Positions 25,815 through 34,597 of a stretch of 64,000 nucleotides of DNA are shown here, piece after piece (positions within the stretch are counted from its first letter, which is position 1; every line of letters starts with the position of its first letter). A model generated the notes under the pieces. That model saw only the letters and a list, made by a program, of their open reading frames with translations. It had not been told where the DNA came from and did no database searches. Origin of the DNA: JTS-AC122 sp050246015 (lineage in GTDB: Bacteria > Planctomycetota > Phycisphaerae > Phycisphaerales > UBA1924); NCBI GenBank assembly GCA_050246015.1, contig JBFWWU010000017.1, positions 22,304-86,303 on the forward strand, given 5' to 3'. A program made the translations under genes and the position numbers.

Positions 25815-27233
25815 CTACTCACCCAGCCGCTTCGGCCACACGTCGTCCGGCGGGGGCGGGTCCGGATTCCCGTCCGGGCGGATGTGCGCCAGCAGCGTGT
25901 CCTTCTGCTTGTCGTACATGACCTGCCCGTTCACCACCGTCCACCGCGCCATCGTCATGTAGTGCAGCATGTCGCCGTCGGCGATCACGAAGTCCGCGTC
26001 CTTGCCCTCCTGGATCGATCCCACGCGCGCATCGATCCCCAGGATCCTCGCGGCGTCGAGCGTGATGGCCCGTAGCGCGAAATCCTCCGGCAGCCCGCCG
26101 CGGACCGCGAACGACGCTTCGAGATTCAGTTGCAGCAGGTCGCGCCCCCCAAGCCCGCCGAAGCCGACACCAGGAAGCGACGGGATGATCGCGACCTGCA
26201 CGCCATGATCATGAAGAATCGCGGCGTTCTCGATCGTCCCCCCGTTGGGCCGCAGCAGCCGCGGATCGGGATCCTGCCGCGTTCGGGGCGTCACGATGCA
26301 CGCGATCCCGGCTCGCGCGAGGCGGGGCGCGATCGTCCACGCTTCCGTCGCCCCCCGGATGACCCACTTCCCCCCATACTCCTCCGCGAGTTCGCAGATC
26401 TGGATCAGGTCGTACATCGCGTCGGCCTCGACCAGCGCGGTGGTTTCGCCCTTCATCAGCCGCAGCGCCAGCGCCGCGTCGCCGCTCTTGACGTCCTTGT
26501 CGTCCGGAGCCTTGGCGTCGGGGTTCCGCGACTTTTCCTGTTCATGGTCCCGCAGATCACGCAGGTACGCGCGCGCCTTCTCGAACCCCGCTCGCAGGCG
26601 CCGCTTGCCCCCGGGGTCGTTCGCGCGGAACCGCACGTTCTCGAAGATGTTGCGCCTGATTGAAATGTCCTCGACCGTTCCGAACGTGACTTTCGCCGCC
26701 GTGTTCTGGGTCACCAGCGTCGTCAGTCCACCCGCCAGCGCCGCGGCGGACTGCAGCGAGTACACGTCCGTCGTGTCCTCCGGCGGCTCGCCCCCGATCA
26801 CCGTCAGCGATCGCACCGCCACGAGCCCCGGGTATACGTGGTACCCGGTCGCGTCGAGCACCTCCGCCTTCTCCGGGATGCGCGCCTGCCGCCCGATCTC
26901 GTGGATCTTCCCGTTCTTGCACACGATCGTCGCACCCTGAAGCGTCGGCCCCGACACCGTGTGCACCGTCGCGCCCTTCACCACGAACCATCGATCCGGC
27001 TTCGGGGGCTTCTTGTCCTTCTTCTGGTCCTTCGAGTCGTCAGACTTGGCAGCGGGGCTCTCCGCCGGGGGCGTGCCCGGCGCGGGCGCGGGGGGTGGAC
27101 CGGGGCGCGGCCGAGGCTGCGGCTGCGCGCCCGCCGACATGACCGCTGCAAGCCAGATCGCCGCCGTCGCCAGCGCTCCCGCCCGCGCCCCCCGCCACAC
27201 GCGATGCGTCGATGTTTCCGCCGGATTCGTCAT
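25815..27233 (-). CDS. Exported amidohydrolase-fold protein, metal site lost (operon gene 8)
   Basis: 472 residues from the ATG overlapping the upstream stop (ATGA). Signal peptide to SAGAQ, then a Pro-rich and Lys-rich linker (~25-65), then the composite beta-sandwich plus TIM-barrel fold of imidazolonepropionase-like amidohydrolases. The strand-1 metal motif, D-x-H-x-H in active enzymes, reads YPGLVAVRSL, and the last-strand Asp region reads IIPSLPGVGF, so no metal ligands remain there. The C-terminal signature RVGSIQEGKDADFVIADGD is well kept. Probably a structural or binding subunit. Confidence 0.85.
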   Translation of the reverse strand: MTNPAETSTHRVWRGARAGALATAAIWLAAVMSAGAQPQPRPRPGPPPAPAPGTPPAESPAAKSDDSKDQKKDKKPPKPDRWFVVKGATVHTVSGPTLQGATIVCKNGKIHEIGRQARIPEKAEVLDATGYHVYPGLVAVRSLTVIGGEPPEDTTDVYSLQSAAALAGGLTTLVTQNTAAKVTFGTVEDISIRRNIFENVRFRANDPGGKRRLRAGFEKARAYLRDLRDHEQEKSRNPDAKAPDDKDVKSGDAALALRLMKGETTALVEADAMYDLIQICELAEEYGGKWVIRGATEAWTIAPRLARAGIACIVTPRTRQDPDPRLLRPNGGTIENAAILHDHGVQVAIIPSLPGVGFGGLGGRDLLQLNLEASFAVRGGLPEDFALRAITLDAARILGIDARVGSIQEGKDADFVIADGDMLHYMTMARWTVVNGQVMYDKQKDTLLAHIRPDGNPDPPPPDDVWPKRLGE

Positions 27234-28630
27234 CGCGCCGTCTCCTTCTCCCATGCGATCTTGCCCAGGATCATCACCCGAGTCACCGACGCTGTCGGGT
27301 CCAGCGGGTCGCCGTTCAGGAACACCAGGTCGGCGTCCTTGCCCTTTTCGATCGAGCCGAGTCGTTTATCCAGCCCGGCCGCTTTCGCCGGATACAGCGT
27401 CATCGCCTTGAGCGTCGGTCCCCGCTCGCACCCGGACCGCGCCATGTCCGCCGCCTTGGCCCGGAAGTTCTCCAGTTCTGACGCCGTGTCGTTCGCCGGC
27501 GCATACGCCACCTCCACTCCCGCGAACATCAACTCCCCGGCGATGTTCAACCGCGTGACCGTCTGCGGCAAGCGGTACATCGCCGGAGGCATCACCACCA
27601 GCGGCTTCATCTCCGACAGTTTCGGCAGGATGTAGTTGTAATCGCCCGCGCCCGTGAACCCGCCCAGGTAATACATCGGATTCACGTCTTCATAGTCCTC
27701 CAGCACGTCCAGCGCGTGCAGGATATCCGACGATCGATTGACCTCCAGCATGATCGGCGGCACGCCCGCCTTCTTCTCAAGCAGGTCCGCCAGCGCCTTG
27801 TACGCCGGATCAATCTCGGGGATCTTCGGCTCCTGCTCGCCCGGCTTCGCCTCGGCCGGCTTGGCGTCGGGCGCAGGCGCCGGCGCGGGACTCGGCTGCG
27901 GGAGCGGGGGCGGACCCGGCGTCGGCGCGGGTGGCGGCGCGGGCTGCGGTCCCGGCGCCGGCGTCCCCTCCTTCTTCTCCTTCTCCTCCGCCGCCTTCTT
28001 TTCTTCCGCCTCCTTCTTCTTCGCCTCTAACTCCTTCTTGGCCTTCTCGACCTTCTCGATCTCGCTCCTTGCCTTCTTCAGTGCGTCGCGCAGGCTCTGC
28101 TTGTCCCGCGGCTGCGAGTTCATCGTGAATCGCAGATACCCCGGCCCATCGATCACCTGCTCGTCCGCCGAACCCCCGGTGCGGAATATCGCCGGCAACC
28201 CGGGCATCCCAGATCCATTCGGAATCCATACCGCCGCCGTGAATCCGTTCCGGATGAACGTGTCAAAGTCGATCTTGCTCGGCCGCACTTCGCTTTCGAC
28301 CTTGAAGTTCCCCTTGATCCCCGATCGCTGCCAGGGCGGCGAATCCGGCCTCGCGTGCACGTGCACCATCCCGGGCATCACCGTCTCGCCGGTCGCGTCG
28401 ATGATCTTCGCCCCCTTGGGGTGCTCCAACTTCCGCCCCACCAGCCGGATCTTCCCGTCCACGATCACGATCTCGCCCTTGGGGATGTCCTCGCCGCTCA
28501 CCGTCACCACGTGTCCGGCTTTGATGACGACGACTTCTTCATCTCCCGACGACCCGATCACCGGCAACGAGGCGCCAAGAGACAGCCCCGAGAGCACGAC
28601 GCCGAGAATGGTTCCGATTCGCTGCCGCAC
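27230..28630 (-). CDS. Exported amidohydrolase-family protein with Lys/Glu- and Pro-rich insertion (operon gene 7)
   Basis: 466 residues, GTG start with GGGAG seven bases upstream. Signal peptide (~1-25). Strand 1 reads MVHVHARPD, so an H-x-H is present, and an Asp occurs near the last strand (APANDTAS), but the middle barrel His region reads IMLEVNRSSDI without His. A ~70-residue insertion (about 185-260) starts as a charged coiled-coil (repeats of KKEAEEKKA type) and ends in Ala-Pro repeats. C-terminal signature: LGSIEKGKDADLVFLNGDPL. Activity is doubtful but more possible than in its neighbours. Its stop overlaps the next start. Confidence 0.85.
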   Translation of the reverse strand: MRQRIGTILGVVLSGLSLGASLPVIGSSGDEEVVVIKAGHVVTVSGEDIPKGEIVIVDGKIRLVGRKLEHPKGAKIIDATGETVMPGMVHVHARPDSPPWQRSGIKGNFKVESEVRPSKIDFDTFIRNGFTAAVWIPNGSGMPGLPAIFRTGGSADEQVIDGPGYLRFTMNSQPRDKQSLRDALKKARSEIEKVEKAKKELEAKKKEAEEKKAAEEKEKKEGTPAPGPQPAPPPAPTPGPPPLPQPSPAPAPAPDAKPAEAKPGEQEPKIPEIDPAYKALADLLEKKAGVPPIMLEVNRSSDILHALDVLEDYEDVNPMYYLGGFTGAGDYNYILPKLSEMKPLVVMPPAMYRLPQTVTRLNIAGELMFAGVEVAYAPANDTASELENFRAKAADMARSGCERGPTLKAMTLYPAKAAGLDKRLGSIEKGKDADLVFLNGDPLDPTASVTRVMILGKIAWEKETAR

Positions 28631-28698
28631 GTGTGTTCTCCCGATCTGCCCGCCCGGATCGCTTGGTTCTTCGATCCCGTCCTATGGAGCCGCCCCCT

Positions 28699-30018
28699 CT
28701 ACCAGCGCTGTCCCTCGCGCCCGTCGCTCACGATCTTCCCGTTGATCACCGTGATCTTGCACTGGCTGCGCGGATCGATCGGGTCGCCGGTCCACACGCC
28801 GAAATCCGCGTCCTTCCCCGGCTCGATGGATCCGACCCGCTTCTCGATCATCAGCGCCGACGCCGGCACCGACGTCACCGCCTTGAGCGCCAGGTACGGC
28901 TGAAAACCGAACCAGCAGTTCATCGCGGCCTGGTACGGCAACTCTTCCTCGGGGATCACCGGCGCGTCGGTGTTGATCCCGATCTGCTTCACGCCCCCCT
29001 GATGCCACCGCGCCGCGATCCCGTTCATCCGCCGCTGCGTGCTATCAAGGAAGAACGCCCGCGGCCCGCAGATCGTCTTCACCATGTCCTCGCCCACGTC
29101 AAGCACGTTCCTCGCGTTCTTCCACCCGTCGAACGTGCTGTGGTCCAGCACCGTGCGCACCTTGAACTTGCGCGCCATCATGTCGATGCTCGTCATCACG
29201 ACCTGGTAGATCTGCGTGTGCATCGACGCGATGTACTCCTGCCGGAACAGCCCGCGAAAATCCTCGAAGATCGGGTTGTACTCCGGCTTCTGCGTCGTTT
29301 GCCCCTTCTCGTACGCCTCCCACGCGCGGTGATAATCGAGCGCCCGTTGCAGCGTCTGCCGCGTGTTGTAGTTCATCATCGACCGCCCCACCCCGTACCA
29401 GTACCGTTCCGGGTTCCCCGCCTGCGCGATCTTCAGCGACCCCGGCGATTTCATCACCATCTCGTCCACCGTGTCCCCGGCGAACTTCACAATCGTCCCG
29501 AACCCCGACATGTTCGTGCCCGACCCGGGGATCAGCAGCGCCGACGTCACCCCCCCCATGCGGGCCCGCTTCACGTCGTCGCTCTCCGGCACCACCGTGT
29601 CCAGCGTGCGCAGCCCAGGGTTCGTCAGGTAGACCATGTCGTTCAGGTCCCGCAGCGATCCGCCCGTGTGGTTGTGGCAGTCGATCAGCCCCGGCACCAG
29701 CCAGCATTCGTCCATCTCAATCGTGCGGGCGTCGGCCGGGATCTTCGCCTCCCGGGCCCTATGCACCGACTCGATCTTCCCGCCGCGCACGATCACCACG
29801 GCGTTGTTCACCACCGTATCCTTCGAGTCCATCGTCACGACCTTGCCGACCCGGAAAGCCAGCACGTCGTCCGCGGCGCGCAAACTCGCCCCGGCCGCGC
29901 CGACCATCGCCGATGCCAGCACGCCGAGCGTCCCCAAGCCCCGACTTCTCCGGAGCACGCCTCGCATCGCCTGCCCGCACCGCCCCGCGAACATCCCGAC
30001 GTACTTCATCGTGTTCAT
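28699..30018 (-). CDS. Exported amidohydrolase, the one member with a full set of likely metal ligands (operon gene 6)
   Basis: 439 residues; the start overlaps the upstream stop (ATGA) with AGAGG seven bases before. N-terminal export signal, with likely cleavage around residue 48. Strand-1 motif GLIDCHNHTGG gives His115 and His117; further candidates are the His in ASMHTQIYQ (~265), the His in VLDHSTFDGW (~291) and the Asp in INTDAPV (~350). This is the order found in metal-dependent amidohydrolases, which hydrolyse amide or ester bonds in a TIM barrel. The C-terminal signature is RVGSIEPGKDADFGVWTGD. The substrate is unknown; related enzymes include prolidases and other peptidases. Confidence 0.88.
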   Translation of the reverse strand: MNTMKYVGMFAGRCGQAMRGVLRRSRGLGTLGVLASAMVGAAGASLRAADDVLAFRVGKVVTMDSKDTVVNNAVVIVRGGKIESVHRAREAKIPADARTIEMDECWLVPGLIDCHNHTGGSLRDLNDMVYLTNPGLRTLDTVVPESDDVKRARMGGVTSALLIPGSGTNMSGFGTIVKFAGDTVDEMVMKSPGSLKIAQAGNPERYWYGVGRSMMNYNTRQTLQRALDYHRAWEAYEKGQTTQKPEYNPIFEDFRGLFRQEYIASMHTQIYQVVMTSIDMMARKFKVRTVLDHSTFDGWKNARNVLDVGEDMVKTICGPRAFFLDSTQRRMNGIAARWHQGGVKQIGINTDAPVIPEEELPYQAAMNCWFGFQPYLALKAVTSVPASALMIEKRVGSIEPGKDADFGVWTGDPIDPRSQCKITVINGKIVSDGREGQRW

Positions 30019-32888
30019 CGTTCAACCTCTTCCCCACCCACGATCACCCGCTTCACTTCGCTGCCCGGATCCAGCGGATACCCCGAGAAGATCACCAGGT
30101 CGCCTTCCTTCCCCGGCGCGATCGAGCCGATCCGCGATTCAAGCCGATACGCCCGCGCCGCGTCGATCGTCAGCGCGCTCAGCGCCGCCTCCGGCGACCA
30201 CCCCTGCCGCACCGCGTACAGCGCCACGCCCGGCAGCGTCCTCGCCCCATCCTCGGCGTCGCTCTGCATGGCCACCCGCACCCCGCTCCGGCTCAGGTCA
30301 TCCAGTTGGTTGTACCAGTCATGCTCCTCCCGCCTCAGCACGCCGGGAGGCGGAACCACCGACACGTTCTTCTCGCTCAGCCGCTTCGTATGCAACTTCG
30401 CGTCCGGCGCCCCCACCAGCACCACCGGCAGATCATTCTGATCCACCAGATAGTCCAGCACCGCGTCGATCTGCTGATCGCTGGTGCACGTCACCACTAC
30501 CGGGATCTTCTTTTCCAGCACCAGCCGCATCGGCTCGAGCGACTCGTCCGCCTTCGGCGGCAGCGGTCTCCCATCCTTCCCCGTCGTCTTGCGTCGCTTC
30601 GACGACGCGATCTTGAACTCCACGTCCCCCTTGTCCGTCCGGCGCATCTCGAAGTTCACCTGCAGCCCCTGGAACGAAATCGTTCCCGAGGCGTGATCGT
30701 CTCGATCGATCGTCCCCTCGAACGTCGGATACCCAAGCCCCCGGCTCTCGATCTCCAGTTTCCCGCTGATCTTCTTCCCGTCCAGCGTCCCCGTGATCTT
30801 GAACTCCATCGGCACCGGCGGCTCGATCAGCCGACCCTCGAACTGCGTCCCCGTCAGTTTGAACTGGATCGTCCCTTCCCGCTCATCCGCCGGCGGGATC
30901 GGCCCGCCGAACAACCTCGCCCGCCACGTCCCCGTCAGCGGATCCGCGACCTTCGGCGCCGCGGGGGCTTCCTCCGCCGTCTCCGGCTTCACCGGTTCGA
31001 GCGTCCCCTCCGCCTTTTTCTTCTCCCACTCCGCCAGGTCCTTCTCGTACTTCTTCCACGTCTCAAGATACTTCTTGCCGGCTTCGATCCTCGGCCTGAA
31101 CCGGTCCCCGATCGTCAACGGATCGGCGTCGCTGACATCGAACGCCACGCCCGCCGTCGGCGCCACCACGCGACGATCGCGTGAAACGCCCGCGGTCTTC
31201 ACCGCCGAGATCTGCGATCCCTGCCCCGCCGCACGATACGGGGCCGCCATGACCGTCGTCACCCCCGCCCGCGCGACCCGAAGTTCCGACACGTCCGCCG
31301 CCCCCACCAGCCGCGACAGCGAATACTCCGCGCTGAGCGGCGAGTTGTCCCCCTCCAGCCCAAGATGGCCGTACGCATCGATAAACCCGGGCGTCACGAA
31401 CGAATCGGGGCCCGCGTCGATCACCCTGGCCCCGCGCGGCACGCCCACGCGCTTGCCCACCTGCGAGATCTTCCCATCCTCGATCAGCACCTCGCCGCGC
31501 TCCAGCCACTGCCCGGGCCCGAGCCAGATCGTCCCGGCCTTCACCACCATCGGGGGCGGCGCGGGCGCCGCGGGCCGTTCCTCCCCCATCGCCTCGCGCC
31601 GCTCGCGCATCGCCGGCGAATACGCCAGTTCGCCGTCCACATACACACTCTGGATCGCGGCTCCAGCGCCCAGCGGGTCTCCGCTGAGGATCACCAGGTC
31701 CGCCCGCTTCCCCGGCGCAATCGACCCCACCTGATCCGCCACCCCCAGGATTTCCGCCGGGATCCGGGTGATCCCCGCGATAACCTGTTCCCGGCTCAGC
31801 CCCGCGCGCTGCGCCGTCGCCGCCGCCAGCATCAGGTTCGCGGCCGACTCCCCCGGCCCCACCCCGATCGCCACCTTCACCCCCGCGAGTTTCGCCAGGT
31901 CTTGGACATCCGGATCCGCCTCGTCTGGATCGTTCCCGAGGTTCCGGCCCGGCGCCTGGAACGCGCCCGGAGCCGTATACACCAGCGGGATGTTCATGTC
32001 GCGGAACTGCTTCGCCAGCGCCGCCGCCTGCTCGCCGCCGACGACGTACCCGCGCCGCTTGTTCTCCGCGAAAAACGCGATGGCCCCGGCGATGTCCGCC
32101 GATCGCTGCGCTTGAACCCGCATCGGCAGATTGTCGCGCCACGCCCTGGCCAGCGCCGCCGAGTTCGCGTCGTACTCCGCACCCGCCGGCGGGTTCAGCG
32201 CCGCCTCGATCGCTTCCTTCACCGCCAGGAACTGCCCGATCCGCGACGTCGGCCTCTGCCGCACCGGCGGGTTGATCGCGTTATCCGACGACGGCGGGAC
32301 CAGTTCCTTGACAACCAGCGGCGGCGACCACGCGCCCGCTCCCAGGTTCAGCGTCAGATCCGCTTCATCACGGAGTATTCGTCCCGACGGCGCGCCCCCC
32401 AGCCGGACCACGCCCCCGCGACCACTCACCAATCGGTTCCACCCCGGCGACGCGTGCATCGTCGTGACGCCCGCCGACAGCAGTTCGCGATAGTCGTTGT
32501 ACGCCCCGAACGCATCCGTCGCCTTGTACGCCGCACGCATCGATTCCGGCGCGTTCGACGCCGGCCCGGATGAACTCGCCGACACCAGCCCCGGCATAAC
32601 CGTGGCGTCCGGGCAATCAATCACTCGAAGGTCCGGCGGAATCGGCACGTTCTTCCCCACCGCCACCACCCGCCCGTCGCGCACCACGATCACCCCGTCC
32701 TCGATCACAAACGGTTGGCTCGCGTCCGCCGTGATGATCCGCCCCGCGCGAATCGCCAGCGACCCGCCGTCCGCTCTGGCTCCACTGCCCACGCAGAGCA
32801 CCGCGGCCAGCGCGCTCAGCACGACCGCGAACACGCCGAGCGCCGATCCGGACCGCCCGGTCCACAAAAAACATCCAGTGCGCCGCAT
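30015..32888 (-). CDS. Exported double amidohydrolase-fold protein with beta-rich insertion (operon gene 5)
   Basis: 957 residues with signal peptide to GARAD. Two amidohydrolase-like halves (~40-430 and ~450-957), each ending in a GSIAPGK-type signature. Half 1: strand-1 motif MPGLVSASSS and last-strand IGVGPGES, both without ligands. Half 2: FIDAYGHLG keeps one His; the barrel regions VVTCTSDQQ and VAMQSDAED are mostly altered. Half 2 carries a ~115-residue beta-rich insertion (coded around 30600-30945) starting GTWRARLFGG with repeated G-T-x-x-G motifs, like a small barrel. The start ATG overlaps the upstream stop by one base. Confidence 0.85.
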   Translation of the reverse strand: MRRTGCFLWTGRSGSALGVFAVVLSALAAVLCVGSGARADGGSLAIRAGRIITADASQPFVIEDGVIVVRDGRVVAVGKNVPIPPDLRVIDCPDATVMPGLVSASSSGPASNAPESMRAAYKATDAFGAYNDYRELLSAGVTTMHASPGWNRLVSGRGGVVRLGGAPSGRILRDEADLTLNLGAGAWSPPLVVKELVPPSSDNAINPPVRQRPTSRIGQFLAVKEAIEAALNPPAGAEYDANSAALARAWRDNLPMRVQAQRSADIAGAIAFFAENKRRGYVVGGEQAAALAKQFRDMNIPLVYTAPGAFQAPGRNLGNDPDEADPDVQDLAKLAGVKVAIGVGPGESAANLMLAAATAQRAGLSREQVIAGITRIPAEILGVADQVGSIAPGKRADLVILSGDPLGAGAAIQSVYVDGELAYSPAMRERREAMGEERPAAPAPPPMVVKAGTIWLGPGQWLERGEVLIEDGKISQVGKRVGVPRGARVIDAGPDSFVTPGFIDAYGHLGLEGDNSPLSAEYSLSRLVGAADVSELRVARAGVTTVMAAPYRAAGQGSQISAVKTAGVSRDRRVVAPTAGVAFDVSDADPLTIGDRFRPRIEAGKKYLETWKKYEKDLAEWEKKKAEGTLEPVKPETAEEAPAAPKVADPLTGTWRARLFGGPIPPADEREGTIQFKLTGTQFEGRLIEPPVPMEFKITGTLDGKKISGKLEIESRGLGYPTFEGTIDRDDHASGTISFQGLQVNFEMRRTDKGDVEFKIASSKRRKTTGKDGRPLPPKADESLEPMRLVLEKKIPVVVTCTSDQQIDAVLDYLVDQNDLPVVLVGAPDAKLHTKRLSEKNVSVVPPPGVLRREEHDWYNQLDDLSRSGVRVAMQSDAEDGARTLPGVALYAVRQGWSPEAALSALTIDAARAYRLESRIGSIAPGKEGDLVIFSGYPLDPGSEVKRVIVGGEEVER

Positions 32889-34495
32889 CACCGCGTCCCT
32901 CCCTCGTTCGCCGAACCGGATGCCGACGTCCCGGGCGATTCGGGCTTCTTCTCTTCCGGCGGTGTGCTGGGCCGCTGTCGACGACGCCCCGGTCCGCCCG
33001 CGCCCGGGCCTCGCTCGCCCGCCGGACCCGCCCCATCACCCTCCTTGCCCGCATCCGGCTTGGGATTCTCACCCGCCGCGTCGGCCGGTTTGCCCGCCTC
33101 GTCCTTCTTCTCACCGGCCGCCGCTTCCGCTGCTTTCTTCTCCTTTTCCCTCGCATCGACTTTCCGCTCGAGTTTCAGCAGTTCGTCCAAGCGCACGTCC
33201 TTCTCCCGGTCATACGCCTTGATCCCGTCGATGTACACCAGTTCGACCCACGAACTGAAATCCAGCGGATCCCCCGAGAACGCCACGATGTTCGCCGTCT
33301 TGCCCACCTCCAGCGATCCCAGGCTGGCTTCCAGCCCAAGGAACTTCGCCGGGTTGAGCGTGATCGACTCCAGCGCCGCCTGCCGCGGTATCCCGTTCCG
33401 CACGCACGTCGCCGCCTGGTACGTCAGGTACCGCTCGGCCATCGACGAGTTCGGATTGGTCTGCAGCGCAAACGGGATCCCCGCTTCGCGGAACACCCCA
33501 GGCACGAACGTCTCCTTGAGTTCGCCCGTCAACTCGTCTCGCTCGCGGTAGTACAGGTTCTCGTCGAGAACCACCGGGCGCTTGGCCCGCTTCAGTTCGG
33601 CCGCCGCCTTGTAGCACTCAGGCCCCAGCACGAACACCACCTTGTCCATGATCTTCTGGTCCGTCGCCAGCCGGATCGCCGGGCCGACGTCCATCGCTTC
33701 CCCGCAGTAGATCCACCCCGACAGGTCCCCGCGGCGCAGCCGCACCAGGTTCGCCTGCCGATCGTCGTAGTCCTCGTCCTTGATCAGCTCCTTGCCCCGT
33801 TTGCGTGCCTCGGCGACCGAGACGTCCATCTTCTTCTCGTCCTTCTTCAGCTTCTCTTCGTACGTCCGCTCCGCGAGCCGCTCCAGCGATTCGTCCAGCC
33901 CCTCGAATGCTTCCCGCATCGCCGCCATCTGCTGCATCCGATCGAACCCGCCCTTGGGCGAGGTCGAGAGCTTCATCGCCACGTCCGGCGCCACCGTCAT
34001 CTCGTCCACCGTCATGCCAATCGGCCTCACCACCCGGCTCACCCCGCCGATCACGCAGTCGTTCCCCACGATCACGTGCACGCTCGTGATCCCGTCTCGC
34101 AGCGAATCCTCAAAGAACAGCCGCGACGGGTCGATCGCGTCGTACACATTCAAGAACGGCGTCACCGCCACGTTCTCGTTCGGCACGTCCAGCCCTCGCG
34201 CCGAATGCGGGTCGATCAGCCCCGGCATCAGCACCTTCCCCGCGCAGTCCACCTCCATCGCGTCGTACGGCACCGTCACGTCCGTCCCGATCGCCGCGAT
34301 CTTCCCGTTCTCGATCAGCACCGTCCCCTTCTCGATCTCCGATCCCACCACCGGGATGATCCTCGCGTTGGTCAGCGCGACCTTCTTCGGCGGGCTCGGC
34401 GGCTCCTTGATCGGCGCCGTCTCCTGCGCCGTCGTCACGCTCGCCAAGCCCATCACGCCCGCACACATCACCGCTTTCACATTCACTCGACTCAT
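32888..34495 (-). CDS. Exported amidohydrolase-fold protein with disordered C-tail (operon gene 4)
   Basis: 535 residues from the ATG at 34495 (AAGGAG nine bases upstream; a TTG further up is less likely). Signal peptide to SVTTAQE. Strand 1 reads GLIDPHSARG, keeping one of two His; the last-strand region is LQTNPNSSM without Asp. Unlike its neighbours the middle barrel segment is shortened. After the signature LGSLEVGKTANIVAFSGD comes a ~100-residue tail, first Lys/Glu/Ala-rich, then Pro/Gly-rich. Its stop overlaps the start of the double-domain gene; a 102-base gap lies before it. Confidence 0.84.
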   Translation of the reverse strand: MSRVNVKAVMCAGVMGLASVTTAQETAPIKEPPSPPKKVALTNARIIPVVGSEIEKGTVLIENGKIAAIGTDVTVPYDAMEVDCAGKVLMPGLIDPHSARGLDVPNENVAVTPFLNVYDAIDPSRLFFEDSLRDGITSVHVIVGNDCVIGGVSRVVRPIGMTVDEMTVAPDVAMKLSTSPKGGFDRMQQMAAMREAFEGLDESLERLAERTYEEKLKKDEKKMDVSVAEARKRGKELIKDEDYDDRQANLVRLRRGDLSGWIYCGEAMDVGPAIRLATDQKIMDKVVFVLGPECYKAAAELKRAKRPVVLDENLYYRERDELTGELKETFVPGVFREAGIPFALQTNPNSSMAERYLTYQAATCVRNGIPRQAALESITLNPAKFLGLEASLGSLEVGKTANIVAFSGDPLDFSSWVELVYIDGIKAYDREKDVRLDELLKLERKVDAREKEKKAAEAAAGEKKDEAGKPADAAGENPKPDAGKEGDGAGPAGERGPGAGGPGRRRQRPSTPPEEKKPESPGTSASGSANEGGTR

Positions 34496-34597
34496 CGCGA
34501 GGGTCTCCTTCGCGGCTTTCAACCGTCTCGTCCTGCTTCCACCGGCGCCCGACCCCCGCCCCCGACGCCCGCTTCCTCTTGCTGCAACACCACCCGG

